From assembly GCA_958298945.1 (NCBI GenBank), contig OY282609.1, positions 11,080,326-11,144,325 of the forward strand: a DNA stretch of 64,000 nt. The letters are read 5' to 3'. Position numbers and translations under genes: made by a program. A model generated the notes under the pieces. The model did no database searches. It was not told the DNA's origin and saw only the letters and a list, made by a program, of their open reading frames with translations. Shown piece after piece: positions 23,803 through 36,500 of the stretch (position 1 is its first letter; the number at the start of each line of letters is the position of its first letter). The stretch is from Atherix ibis (lineage: Eukaryota > Arthropoda > Insecta > Diptera > Athericidae).

Positions 23803-24759
23803 ATGTTTATTGATAAAAATCGCCGAATCAACGTCTGCCTTTGGCTAGCAATCGGAATATTGGTAGTGTATTGTATACTTCCATGGCGATTTGCTAAACA
23901 TTATAGTTATATATATAAAGATAATATATATGAGCATTTATTGTCTGAAACCACACGAAATATGTCGTATATGCAGTTGGATGAATGTGATTATATCGAT
24001 ATTCTAGAGGAGAATAAATTTATGTATACGCCAACGTACCAGGAAAAACTGTTTGATAGCCAAGAGATTCGTTTAGGAGGAGAATACTTCCCTGAAGAAT
24101 GCCGTCCACGGTATAGCAGTGCCATTATTGTACCTTATAGGCAGCGGGAGCAACAGCTAAATCAGTTTCTCATTTATATGCATAATTTTTTGCGAAAACA
24201 ACGAATTCATTACCGCATATTCGTAATTGAACAATACGATAGAAAGCCATTCAATAGAGCAAAGTTATTCAATATAGGATCTGTTATAGCTGCGGAGTTT
24301 GAATTTCCGTGCCTAATTCTTCACGATGTTGACCTAATGCCGCTAAATTTGGGACAAATGTACGCATGTACTGAGCAGCCTAGACACATGTGTTCTAGTC
24401 TAGATGAGTTCCGTTTCAATTTGCCATATGAAGGACTTTTTGGTGGTGTAGTTGCAATACGAACTCAACAATTCAAGTTTATAAATGGCATGTCGAATCT
24501 ATTCCATGGTTGGGGAGGTGAAGACGACGACTTCTATGGCCGTTTAGAAGCCAAAAATATACCCATTTGCAGATTTGATCCAAACTACAGCAAATATACA
24601 ATGTTGAAACACAAAAAAGAGAAACCCAATCAGGATCGATTAGTTTTCTTGCGTAACGGCCCCTTACGATATCATACTGATGGCATAAATTCTCTCGTTT
24701 ACACACAAAAGGGCCTAAAACTTCATAATCTTTTTACACACTATCTTGTAGAAACATAA
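23803..24759 (+). CDS. beta4GalNAcT: Beta-1,4-N-acetylgalactosaminyltransferase (B4GALT family)
   Basis: A single-exon, 318-residue type II Golgi enzyme. I start at ATG 23803 (AAAATGTTT); the frame is open 24 nt further up but without an ATG. Residues about 11-28 are a signal anchor (VCLWLAIGILVVYCILPW). The catalytic domain has FNRAKLFNIG, the metal/UDP motif DVD at residues 175-177, and HGWGGEDDDF. The residue that decides donor sugar in bovine B4GALT1 (Tyr289, in ..YVQYFGG) is Leu212 here (YEGLFGG). Tyr-to-Leu is known to switch preference from UDP-Gal to UDP-GalNAc, and invertebrate beta4GalNAcTs naturally carry Leu or Ile. It should therefore make LacdiNAc (GalNAc-beta1,4-GlcNAc) on N-glycans and glycolipids. 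The length favours the shorter fly paralogue (TB) over TA, but I cannot settle it. Confidence 0.9.
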   Translation: MFIDKNRRINVCLWLAIGILVVYCILPWRFAKHYSYIYKDNIYEHLLSETTRNMSYMQLDECDYIDILEENKFMYTPTYQEKLFDSQEIRLGGEYFPEECRPRYSSAIIVPYRQREQQLNQFLIYMHNFLRKQRIHYRIFVIEQYDRKPFNRAKLFNIGSVIAAEFEFPCLILHDVDLMPLNLGQMYACTEQPRHMCSSLDEFRFNLPYEGLFGGVVAIRTQQFKFINGMSNLFHGWGGEDDDFYGRLEAKNIPICRFDPNYSKYTMLKHKKEKPNQDRLVFLRNGPLRYHTDGINSLVYTQKGLKLHNLFTHYLVET

Positions 24760-26636
24760 TTAGCTAAGCAATTTTTTATTTAATGATTGATTTTATTTAT
24801 TTTACCACATTTATTGATTGTATTCTATCTGTCTTTATATAATTATAAAGAAGATATATTTTTGTAAAACATTGTATTATTGTCATATCATAAGTTTTAT
24901 TGAATTTCATATATGTATACACATTTATGATAATTATCGAAAATAATAATAGATATCACATTTCTTTTATGTAGTTATAAAAATAATAAAATTGAAAAAA
25001 ATATTATTGTTAATAATTATATACGTCTGATTAAGATGCTAAACTTGTTCCAGATATAATCAGGTGCAAAAACGCTTAAATCCAATAGACTTAAAATAGA
25101 GAAATAATTGATATTATTTCGCTTAAGATCTTTTTTATTAAAATAGTTTTATTGTTATCGATACATAATATCGAAGTAATTATCTATAAGAATAAACTGT
25201 TATCATTTATATATCGATAAGTGATCAACTTTTAAGAAAATTTTTTTTTCAATAAGTGATATATTACAATACAAAAAAATATCCGCTAAAAATTAATTTC
25301 TAATAATTTCTGTAGTATATTTTTATAGTATGCATGATAATTAATAATCAGTGAATAAATAATTATCATTTATTTATAATAGTATTTCCTAGAATAATAA
25401 AATGCTTAAAAAATAGTTATGTAATTCTCACTATTACTATTATCATATCGGTAGCTGGGATAGGGAATTTAACTTGCTGACGAGAATTGCAACTTTTACA
25501 ATTTATAATGCTCGATTATAAATGACAATAACTATTTAAAAAAATCTATTAGAATTTATTACGATGAAAATAGTTGAATGCAATTTATTTTTTAATTATA
25601 AAATAGTGGAAAAAACAAACAAAGTTGAATAATATTAATAAGTTAATAAAATGCACCAAAATATATATTGTAGGGCAATAAAAACATAGATCAATTATAC
25701 TGATATCGTGAAAAAATGAAATATTTCCACGGTAATATCATTAACACAATAATACTATTTAATCGTATATTTGCGCATAAAAATTTTATATAAAATATTG
25801 AATATTTTTAAATAATAAATAATAAAAATATAATGAATATATAGTAAATTATAATACTTATAAAAAATATATACATATAAGCAAATTTATAAATCAAAAC
25901 AATAACGATATACACTTCTATATAAATTGAAAGCACACAGTTTTAAGAGAATATTGCCTTAATTAGATTGTAATTAGTATAGAGAATAAGATTGCATAAT
26001 TAGCAATAGAATTTAAATAATTTTTAAAAAAATGCATAGGTATAGACAAATTATTGAAAAATAAGATCTTTGCAATTAGGTTACAGATAATTTATACAAA
26101 TAATTACATATATACATATAAGAAAATAATTTTAAAAAATACTAATTAAAATTATGAGCAAATTATGTGATTCGATAAGATTAATAAATCTATATGAAAG
26201 ATATCTTAATTTGATGTTTCATTTTATTTTATTTTATAATTATATTGTATAATATGTTAATATATTAACGAACCATTGACTAATGTTTTACGTCTTTATT
26301 AATAATTTTTAATATTTAAAATTATTACGTTTAATTTGTTTCTCCCAATTCTAGACAGAAAACACCGAAATTAAAGTTTGGGTTTGTATCTTTTAAGATA
26401 TACTCAATAATGGTGATGGTCAAACGCATTTAAGAAAAGACTTCCGATTATTTAAAAAAAACTAATTTGTTTTTTTTTGTTTTTATTTTATAACACGTCT
26501 TGTTGAATTATCTTATATTATAAACAGTAGTTAACATAAGGTATCAAAAATAAAACATTATGTTTTCTTAAGTTTTTGACTATTTAAGTATTATATGTTG
26601 ATACAAAAAAAAATTAAATTAATTTTTTGATAAATA
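24760..26636. other. AT-rich non-coding stretch
   Basis: 3' flank of the glycosyltransferase, then AT-rich sequence with no supported gene or repeat. Confidence 0.5.
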
Positions 26637-27553
26637 AAAGTATCGCGAATTTTGAATTTCCGCGGGTTACTACGTATATTCGATTTCCAATTTTTTCTGT
26701 GGCGTTATGTTGGTACTCCTGTCTCTCACTTATGCCGACAAGTTCGGCCATTTTGAATGTTCAGTTAATTTTTGATAGGTGCTTTTCTTGCACGTGTTTT
26801 CGCTTGCTTCGATTTTTGCCCATTTTCGACCAAAAACAGCATCGCATTAACATTGCTAAGGAGCGGTTTGACTCTGTCCGCGACGACCCGAATTTGCTCC
26901 AGAGGGTCATAACTGGTGATGAATCATGGGTTTATGGTTATGACGTGGAAACCAAAGCTCAATCATGCCAATGGAAGCTGCTGCACGAGCCAAGATCGAA
27001 AAAAGCGCGCGAAGTTCGGTCGAATGTGCATGTTTTGCTTACAGTTTTCTTTGATTGCAGGGGCGTGGTGCATCGTGAGTTCTTGCCACAGGGTAGAACG
27101 GTCAATAAGGTATATTACCTGCAAGTTATGCGCAAGTTGCGCGAAACAATCCGCCAGAAACGCCCGGATTTGTGGAAGAACAAAAATTGGCTTTTGCACC
27201 ATGATAAAACACCTGCTCACGCATCGTTGCTTTGCGCGAATTTTTGGCCAAAAAACAACACAGTAATAATGTAGCAGCCACCGTATTCCCCAGATCTGGT
27301 CCCCTGTGACTTTTCCTTGTTGCCGAAACAGATTCTTTGATCCATTTTTTGGAATGGGCAAAAATCGAAGACGAGCCAAAACACCTGCAAGCAAAGCAGC
27401 TGTCAAAAATTAACAGAACATTCAAAATAGCCGAACTTGTCGGCAAAAGTGAGAGACATGACTACCAACATAACGCCACAAAAAAATCGAAAATGGAGTT
27501 TACGTAACCCGCGGAAATTCAAAATTCGTGATACTTTTTGAACATACCTCGTA
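26637..27553 (+). mobile_element. Mariner derivative with ~190-bp TIRs, copy 2
   Basis: Same architecture as the copy at 18181-19081 but in the plus orientation and better preserved. The inverted ends run from about 26637-26824 and 27350-27553, with the right end ACCTCGTA followed by TA; the outermost about 18 bp of the left end are lost. The frame from about 26800 reads through ITGDESWVYGYDVETK (first catalytic Asp), then HHDKTPAHAS (second; the usual Asn is Lys), then a stop after NNTVIM, and PCDF (third). The reading stops soon after PKQIL, where the inverted copy of the 5' end begins. It is inactive; residues after the third Asp and the HTH region are missing. Confidence 0.85.
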
Positions 27554-27555
27554 TA

Positions 27556-30500
27556 TTCGTTTATAATAGACATCCATTTTTCGATTGTATTTATTACGTA
27601 CAAATATTGTTTCTGTATAAACAACTTATTATTGATAATGTTCGAAATTGTGTGAATATAATGACACAAAAGACTCGTTTTTATTATTAGAAAGTATAAA
27701 TATATTTTTATTTCAATGTATCTATTAAAGATTATATTTAAATAAATAGAAAATATATATTAATAAAGCATTGTTTTGTAGGCATCAAATCGAACAGATG
27801 ATACTATAACGGAATGGGTTGTTTAAGATTATTTAGATAAATTTGTTTCTTGATGTGTATTTTTTTCAGTAGATCCTATAGTACATATTTAGATCATATA
27901 CATAATATTGAATAGTGTACGAGTTCGATAAGACAAAATTATTAAATATAAATACTTACGAGTAGGTAAAATGAAAATAACTCTAACCAAATCAAAGTTT
28001 TGGTTATAAAATACCGAAACTTTAACCAAATCAAAGTTTCTATGCTCTCTGCATACAATTAGATTTAATTGATTTCAGGGAGGCATATTTGATTTAAAAG
28101 TTTGGACTTATCGAAATACACTTGCGATTTCTACTGCTGCTTCCTTCACAACTGTCTCAAGGGTAATGTATACAATGCACATGCGGCATATTGAAATGCT
28201 ACTACTAACTGCTGTAGATTTGTTTTAAAAGCTGTAGCATGTATTAACAAACATTTTCTTATAGTATTAAAAAGTCATATATTCGTGTGTGCCATTGTTG
28301 TGTAAGTAAAATACAACAGAAGATATTATTAGGGGTCGTTTAATGACTGATTTAACCGATCACGTGGATTTACCACGTGAATTCAAAAGCTTTTCAATAC
28401 ATTTATTGATAGTTGAATGTGGTAGATTTACCGAATGTATAAGTCTATAAAAATATTTCATATACCAATAGGCGTATTCCAAACTTATCAATTGAACTCG
28501 AAAAAGTTGCTGCAAAAGCAAGAGACTTATAATAAATAGCATAACGTATTACTAACACCACTTGCTATAGTCGTGAAAAGTTTATGAATTGCTTGTAGAA
28601 CTATAAACAGGAATCTGATCATATCATTCATTTTAAATCGTTCGTTTTGCATGGACCGTTTTAAATATTTTCGAATATCACTTATTTATATTACTGTGGG
28701 TCATTTAATTAAAATAATATAAAAAGCATAATAATAAATTCAAAATGAATTAGAACATTTTTTTTACTATATAATTGAAATTAATAAATTAATTATAATA
28801 AATAAAAAAAATTTAATAATAAAAATTATATATATGGTATTTTTATGGATATTAAATATTTGTGCAAATATTCAGTATAATCAAAAAATAAAAAGAAAAT
28901 TAATACAATAGTTCTTTTAATATAATAAATTAGTATTAAAAAAAGATTGTGTAAAAAATCTACTCTAATATATAATTTGGAACAATTTTTTGAATATGAT
29001 TGTTGCCTTGGGTAATATTTTATTTAAAATTTATTAAGATGTTATTTAACAGATTTAAAATATAATATCTGTATAGTAAAATAATATCATAAATCTAATA
29101 TATATATTATTATTTTTTCTAGATGACAGTACAAAATTTTATTTTTTTAGTCTTTATCTGAGTGAATAAAAATATATTTATTTATATGAATTTGTTTTAA
29201 ACATAGACCGAAATTAATATAACATTAGACTTAGTGAAATGCTGTTTTTATTGTGGTTAGATTTGAAAAGTGTTTAAAAAAAATTTAATTTTAAACGTGA
29301 TCAGTTGTTACAAAACTAACAAAGAATACAAACATAAAATTCAAGTATGTTAAACTTTTATAATTCTATAAAATTTCAATATAGTTTTTTCTATTTCTCA
29401 TATTGTATTTATTTGTTAATTATGCACTAACACAAGTTAAATCTTTTCAAATATAAAAAAACAATTTTTTTTGCTTATTTCATTCATTAATTAGTTCTAT
29501 TATTTTTTGTTTTTGAAATTTTCTATTAATTTAGTTTATTTACAATAAAAAAATTATCTCTTTATTACTGTACGCATATATATACAATACAATAGTAAAT
29601 TTATATTGAAAGCTAAAATTAATTTTAAAATTAACACGTAAATAATAAATATTCGCGTCGTCGAATGCATTTTTATTTTAGTTAAATTATTTGTTTTTGC
29701 TTTTTTCTTTATAATTTTAATATTCCAATTTATATATACAATAAAATTCATATTTTTTTATATTAACAATACTAAATAGTCTGGCGGCGTTGGTGGTTTC
29801 TAAGTACAATTAGTTTTTTTTTAGTTATAATACACACCATTTACACGTGTTCAAACATATGAAACTGAGTTTTATTGGAATAAACATATTTTCCCTTATG
29901 TAATGAAATGCATATCAAATGAATACATATAATATTACAATTGTAAGATATTCATTCAAAAGATAAATTGAAAAAAGTAAAACTTTGTATATTAAATATT
30001 AAGTTCGAAAGATTTTCCATTCAATTAGTTGTATGATTCAGTAAATATTTCTTTACATATTCGATATTCGAAGATATCCGGTTCTTCGACTTTATTAGGT
30101 TTTAATTAAATAATTTTTAGTATAAATAGAAATTAGTCCGTTACTACCTATACTCGTATTATGAATAATGTTATTTAATTCATAAAATAATCTGAAACTA
30201 TTACACATGAAACAATGATTTTCTAATATAATAAATATTACCTAAAAATTGATTATTATAATTGCTAGAGAAATTTAAGGCGCAGACCAAAGTCATTGTT
30301 TAGAGCTCTTGGACAATACCGATCATTAAGAATTCACAATTAGGCAAATATTTTTTTTAAGATAAAAGGCCTGAATGTTAAAAGAAATGTGGTACCACTT
30401 TTTTTTAGTATTAGCCATACCATATGTAGGTCTAATTTAAAGAATATTTTGAAAAAATAAAAGTATGTTCACGAAATAATACACCCGAAAATATGTAAGT

Positions 30501-30898
30501 TAGACATAATATGAAGTTAAACTTTTAGTATACAAAATACTGTATTATTATTTCAGTTGATAGGATTTTCTAATTTATTATTTACAAATATAGGTATGAA
30601 TAGAATAATAAAATAATATTTTATTATATCGAAACAGAAAACCAATTTGATCATTATAATTAATTGTATTGTTAATTTATATATTTGTAATCTACAATAT
30701 TTTATATGAACACAAATATGGCGACTTTGATTATAAGGTACCATATTTTCGATATCAGTAAATAATATAAATAAATATATATATATATATTTTTTTTTTT
30801 TTAATCAGAACAGAAAGTAAAGACTAGTTAAGAAAACTATATTTAATGTAAATACCCGTTTATGTTGAACTTTTATTAGCTAAATTTATCTAATATAC
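27556..30898. other. AT-rich non-coding stretch
   Basis: No gene supported. A 17-bp motif TAACCAAATCAAAGTTT is repeated near 27985 and 28025. Twin CACGTG palindromes are at 28361-28379. Confidence 0.5.
28361..28379. promoter_or_regulatory. Twin E-boxes (CACGTG) in a 7-bp inverted repeat
   Basis: CACGTGG, 5-nt spacer ATTTA, CCACGTG. Each half is a perfect E-box for bHLH factors (CLOCK/CYCLE, Myc/Max, Mitf type). The spacing is suggestive, but the nearest genes are kilobases away (the mariner copy ends at 27.5 kb, timeout starts at 38.9 kb), so function is uncertain. Confidence 0.3.
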
Positions 30899-31000
30899 CC
30901 AGTCAATCACCACAAATAAGCACTAAGCGACTGCTGAAATACAATAAAGTGACACATCCCAAACTGAAACTTTTAAGCCTTATTTGTGGTGATTGACTGG
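30899..31000. repeat. 22-bp perfect inverted repeat, 58-nt spacer
   Basis: The arms CCAGTCAATCACCACAAATAAG (30899-30920 and 30979-31000) are exact inverted copies. The right arm abuts the start of a Jockey-like reverse-transcriptase fragment, so this may be a fold-back made during a truncated retrotransposition, or a hairpin RNA. Confidence 0.85.
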
Positions 31001-31440
31001 TTAATACTCAAGGACTTATCAATACCCACATCTACGAGCCAGCCTCTCAAAAATTTTATACCTTCTGAAGTTAAAACTTCATTTAACGACTACCCGGGCT
31101 ATGATCTTATAACATCCGAAATATTAAATCAACTATCTAAAAAAGCAATCGTTCTACTCACATATATATGGTATAATATACAACAGAATTTTACATACAC
31201 ATATATACGTCGTCCAACTTTGGAAATTCTCAAAAATCCCAAAAAATTAATTTAACTTCCATCCTCTTATAGACTCTTAGGCCCAACTCTTGCCAAAATA
31301 GTGGAAAAATTGATTTTAAAACGTCTTTTTCCCATCCTCGAAGACGAGAATGTAATCCCCCATCACCAATTTGGCTTTCGAAGTGAACACTCCATTATAA
31401 TTCTCTTGCTAATGAGCTATCCTCAACTACTCTCGCAATA
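31000..31440 (+). pseudogene. Jockey-clade non-LTR retrotransposon, RT fragment
   Basis: The first frame (to 31255) carries FIPSEVKTSFN, then PGYDLITSEILNQLSKK and AIVLLTYIW. After a frameshift the second frame (from about 31255) carries SSYRLLGPTLAKIVEKL, LKRLFPILEDENVIP and HHQFGFRSEHSI. These are colinear with the N-terminal fingers of Jockey/I-type reverse transcriptases (..SPGYDLIT.., ..YRPISLL.., ..NQFGFR..). The catalytic YADD part is absent. It is a dead 5'- and 3'-truncated copy. Confidence 0.8.
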
Positions 31441-33300
31441 AACACCTAACGACATCCTAAAAGGCAATGGCCTCGCGACATTTTAATCTCTTAAAATAAT
31501 CACGACAGGAAGAGAAACTCGATGAGTGTTTACTTCTTCATCATACTCTCCCGTCAATATGTCTCTATTAAAACATATGCTTCTTACAAAAATATGTAGT
31601 TGTAGATAAAAAAAAATTATCTAATTTCGAGTTATATTTTTGTATATTAAAAAACTTGCTTTTATATTCTGAATTTAATATTCATTTATATATTATCCTA
31701 TAATCGAGTTTATATAATCCTAAAATAAAATATTAAAAAACGATTGCTATCTTTAGTATTATTTAATTAGAGAGAAAATAATACATTCAAAGTCTATTAT
31801 TTCTCAAGTGGTTCAAATTAAATCAGAAACATTTATAGAATCCTATTATAGATTGAATGACATTTATAAAATGGACTAAAGATCTGTTAATAGAACGTGC
31901 CTGGATATTTCACATACTTGTAAATAGTAAAAGCTTTATTTTACATTAACAGTGATATTGCCTTTTCGGGGTATGCTAAAGTTCTAAAGCTTATGCTAAA
32001 AGAAAAACTAAAAAATTGTACTCGTGTATAAAATATGATTACAGCTCTTTGTCACCTTTTACAGCAGCACCAAAAGCACGTGTTGCTTTACCCAGGCCAC
32101 AATATGAATCATGTGTTCGAATACAGTGAACAAATTTGAGGGGTACGCAAACGTGCCACATAAACTACCCATTTTCTGCTTTGCATTCCTATTCTGTTTT
32201 TTTGCAATTGCTATCTGACCAAAATCCATATGGCTGGGTAGAGTATCCAGCAATATAATGAAGTGTGTTCTCTTATCCTTTTGCTGATATTAAAATTCGA
32301 CCATGTGCTCAGATGTTTTAAAACATGTGGTTGGTACCTATAGGGTGGGTACTTCTATTTTTGGATATCCTTACTCTTATACTTATATATATATAAAGTG
32401 GGTTTGGCATTTACGAAATGTCTATACTTGAAAAAAGGGGTCTGTTTCTATTTTATTTATTAATTCTTTTATGCTTTTGAAAGGTGGTGATTTTGAAAGA
32501 AGTCAAAATTAACTATAAATAGATTTTCAATGTTATTACAATTTATTTGATCAATAAATAACATAGATAGCAAATTATTATTGATCAATGCAATCACGTA
32601 TCAAAGGGTTGTTGTTTTTATAGATCATAATTCTGAAAAATGATAGAATTCATAAATGATTTTGTACAGAATAAATAATTGAATTATCAAGATCTGTTGA
32701 TCTTACTATGCCAAAATATAATAATTTATTTTTGTTGTAGATAATAGGCATATATTATTATATAAAAGTAAATAATTATTTCTTTGGTTATAAGGGGATA
32801 TCCAATTTGCAATTTAAACAATTAAAGTTAAATAAAACACACTTAAAGTTTAGGATTCGAAAAATTTTAGATTTTTATTTTAATATAATTCTTGAATTTT
32901 GGCATTATGTATGATATAGAACATCATTTTTAAATAATCGTGTCGAAATTTTTCGTAGGACTTGATATTTTTAAGATACCATAATTTTTAATGATTTTTT
33001 TCGAACATTTCGGGCTGTAATTCGGCCATTATTTGAGGAATGTAAGTTTTTAAATGCTTTAAAGTTGGATGATTGTCCTTTCAAACAGGATCTTTTATGT
33101 AGACATAGAAGAAAAATACCTTTTTAAAGAAAATATATCTTTATGAAAAATACAAAAAATCTTGAAATTACGAGTCATATATGATTCAGATAAAAATTTT
33201 GACAATTTGGTTATCATATGGTTATAGTGCTCAGAATTGACGCTAACCGTTTTTTCTCCTCCATTTAAAATAAAAAAACATTATAATTATACACTCAGGC
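31441..33300. other. Non-coding stretch with one unidentified open patch
   Basis: At 32040-32260 a GC-richer patch is open on the minus strand for 64 codons (LLDTLPSHMDFGQIAIAKKQ...) and, in another frame, reads ..GLGKATRAFGAAVKGDKEL before a stop. It resembles a decayed processed gene copy, but I cannot name the source. The rest is AT-rich. Confidence 0.35.
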
Positions 33301-33310
33301 CAAAATGCAA

Positions 33311-33530
33311 ACTAGTCAGTCACTCTTCTGACTGACTAGTACAATGGCCCTACAATGGCCCCTCCAAAGTCACTTGTGGATTATTACTGGCCCATATATG
33401 ACAATTTTACTTATTGACATATTTACCGAGAAAAAAATGAGCCTCATCGCTGATGAAAATTTTGTTCGAAAAATTGCGAAACGTTGCTACTGCGGCAGAA
33501 TCACTACCTTTAATTTTGTAATATTATCGC
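33311..33530 (-). mobile_element. Fragment of IS630/Tc1/mariner-type transposon
   Basis: The minus strand reads SNKIFISDEAHFFL, then (frame-broken) NCHIWASNNPQV; this is the first-catalytic-Asp block of the same transposase family as the element in timeout intron 7 (..[14 protein letters not shown]..). Here the SDE motif keeps its Asp. It is bounded by a 12-bp perfect inverted repeat ACTAGTCAGTCA / TGACTGACTAGT with a 6-nt loop (33311-33340), followed by a short tandem ACAATGGCCCT duplication. Confidence 0.6.
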
Positions 33531-33539
33531 GAAGTACCG

Positions 33540-36500
33540 TACTTAATCAAACCATAAATATAAAATGGCAAACCAAATGGCTGGTTAGACTTGTATTTAA
33601 AGTTAAATTATTTCTACTTTTTATTTGATTAAATTTGATTCATGCAAAACTGATATTATTTTTTCTCATAAATATTATTAGTTTGATTAAATTTAAAAAC
33701 CATTAATGATAAAATTGATGTTTAGGAAAAATTATTAAGCTACTGATTTTTTACAGTATTTTATCATAAGCAAGTGTCTGTTCTTCGTTTACTTTTTACT
33801 TTTGAACACATTTCATTGGCAAGTGTCTCTGTTCTTCGTTAATTTATTCTTTTGAACACATGCGTTTTTATGTCTTCTTATTTCAATTGAAACATCATTA
33901 TCCACCACCATATAAAATGTTGGTTGTATTTTTCCTTTGGATTTCGCCGAAAATCCACATAAATATTTATAATGTTGAATAAAAAGCACGTTTTATTCCT
34001 CATGATTAACTAGCTGAAAATCGATTTTTTCTTATTAAAAAAAAAAAGGCCGTATGAATTCTTCACTTTGTTTTTTAAAGCAATTTTAATAAGAGTATGA
34101 TCAAACTATTGTCGAAAGTGTGGAAAGTATCTTAAAAGTGTTTAGAAAATAAATAAATTCAAATAAAAATTTATTTTTCTATCAAATTAAATTCCACACT
34201 ACGAGCGCAACTATTTCTTATAAGGAATCCACCATTTTTTGTCTATTTCTAATAGTAACAACCCTGAAATTTTTAGACTATATAAATAATTAAATATAAT
34301 TTTTAATAAGTATGAATTGCTCTTAACGTTATTGTATAAGCACATATATTTTATAAGCAAATTATATAAATGTCAATATTAATCAATAACAGAAGTATGT
34401 ATTTGTAACATTATTATCTATAAGAGATAATATTCTATTTAAAATAATATATATTTTATTGCTTATTTTTTTATTCAATTTATTTTTAATAATGCAACAA
34501 ATTGTTGTTTTACCTGCAATGAATGAAGTTAAGTAGAATAGAAGGCGGACATTTATACTTTTTTCGGTTTTTATAGATTTTTCAATAAAATATTTTGTCC
34601 AAACATATGTGTATAAACTCTGTGAAAATTGGAATTGTTATATTAAATCACGTAGATTATTTTATATGTTTAACTAGATTATAATTGAAGAAATTCATGG
34701 ACTTTTCAACAAAAAAAATACCTGAAATCCCAATAGTGAAAAATAACGCGGCTATTTTTAATAGCGGGCATTCACATGAGAACAATACGAGTGCGTAGAA
34801 GAAAGCTTCTCGTTCTAAATAATTATTTATTGTAATTCTAATTATTTAAATTTTGCACCTCTACATTTTATTCTATGAAGAATGAAATTTTAATTCAATA
34901 ATGATATTTTCGATTAGATATTTGAAGCGAAATCTAGACAATGTACATTAATATACGAATAAACGATTTTATTTCGTATTAATATACGAAAGGAATTTTT
35001 TATTTTTTATAAGTTCCGGGCAAAACAAATTAAGTTATTTTGTTCGTAAGTCGCATGCCATGCGACACGTCCAAATTCTCACCATGCACATGCTGAGTGC
35101 CACGAATACTCATAGTCTCCACGTGACATTATTGTATATATGATTGACAACGTTTTTTTTAATAGACTATAAACTATGTGTGGTCGTATTAATATCAATG
35201 AAAAACGGAGGCTCACTTGACACATATACATACATGCTATTGTTTACATTCAAGTACTTCATACTTCATATAATATCCTTAATAATTTTATTGAATTTAT
35301 CCTAAAAATATATTTTCTTTTGCAACTGGCAATAATCGATTTATGAGAAAAAAATGTAGGAGTAACAAAAATAGTTTCCTTACATAAATATTTTCGAAAA
35401 TCTCCATCTTTACGAGACTAACGCAAGGAAAAAATTTTATTTCTTCAACCCACAATCTATTGTAGTTACACAAGAGGTAGAGGTAAATATATATAGCAAA
35501 AATTACGCAATCATATTTCAAAATAATTTTTGTAAAACTTCTCTTGAATTTGAAAAGGAGCATTTTGTTGAAAAATTTTAAAAATAGTATTTACATATAC
35601 TTATTTAAGTTAACTTTAGCATTAATATGAATTACTGCTGTGATATTTATTTTTATTTTTATTAAGGTATGTTATCCCTTAAAAAATTGGTAAATTATTT
35701 GTACAAATATTCGACAAACAGTTTTTCACTGTACGAAAATCGATTAATTTAATATAAACTTTATAATATTCGCCAAAAGGCCTCATAGTTGTGGCGCTAC
35801 AGAATGGCCTCTTGCTCTTACCTCAAAGACCATGCATACAAGAAAACAAACAAATATTTTATAACATTATTATCTAGGACAGCGTTACAAAAGCTTCTGA
35901 AATTCTTTCTTTTCTTAAGGCAAAGACGCAAATACATGGTCAATTTGGTATGGCGTGTTGGGAAAACAGTTTAAGTGGTGAATAAAAACAACGCGTTGTC
36001 ATTGCTTTCCTTCACGTTATTTGTGGATTATCGGTTATTGCCTGTGCTAAAGCTTTATTATAAACACCAATCATACCTGGTTCAATAACCAAAATACATT
36101 ATATTATTTATGACACATCGATTCACTCTGGTTTTTGCCTCTTAATTCAAATAAAATAATTTCCAATCAGAAATGCAATAGATCATTACTAAAATTTAAA
36201 AAGAATTTTAAATATCTTAAAAATTCTATATTAACAAAATAATATTTCAATTTGAGCCCAATATTTATCAAATACTAACAAATATTTTAAAAAAAATTGA
36301 AATATAATATTTAAAATTTTATTTCAAGTAATTTGTTTTCAAGATTCTTATTTCCCACATTAAAAAAAACCAATAAAAAATACATTATTTTGCTTTATTT
36401 TGCATATTATGCTCATACATGAATAGCTTTATAGTTTTTTATAATTGATATATTTATATCTACGTAGACCATAAAGATTCGATCTAATTTAGTATTTTCT

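Noticed and set aside
23779..24759. Assignment to beta4GalT7 (xylosylprotein transferase)
   Set aside because: The QPRHM..LDEF..LPY..LFGGV and GINSL blocks match the B4GALT1-6/GalNAcT branch, not B4GALT7.
27126..27446. Minus-strand frames within mariner copy 2 as genes
   Set aside because: Reverse-strand shadows of the transposase core and its inverted repeats.
29554..29751. Short AT-rich open frames at 29.5-30.7 kb
   Set aside because: Length and residue content expected by chance; no homology recognised.
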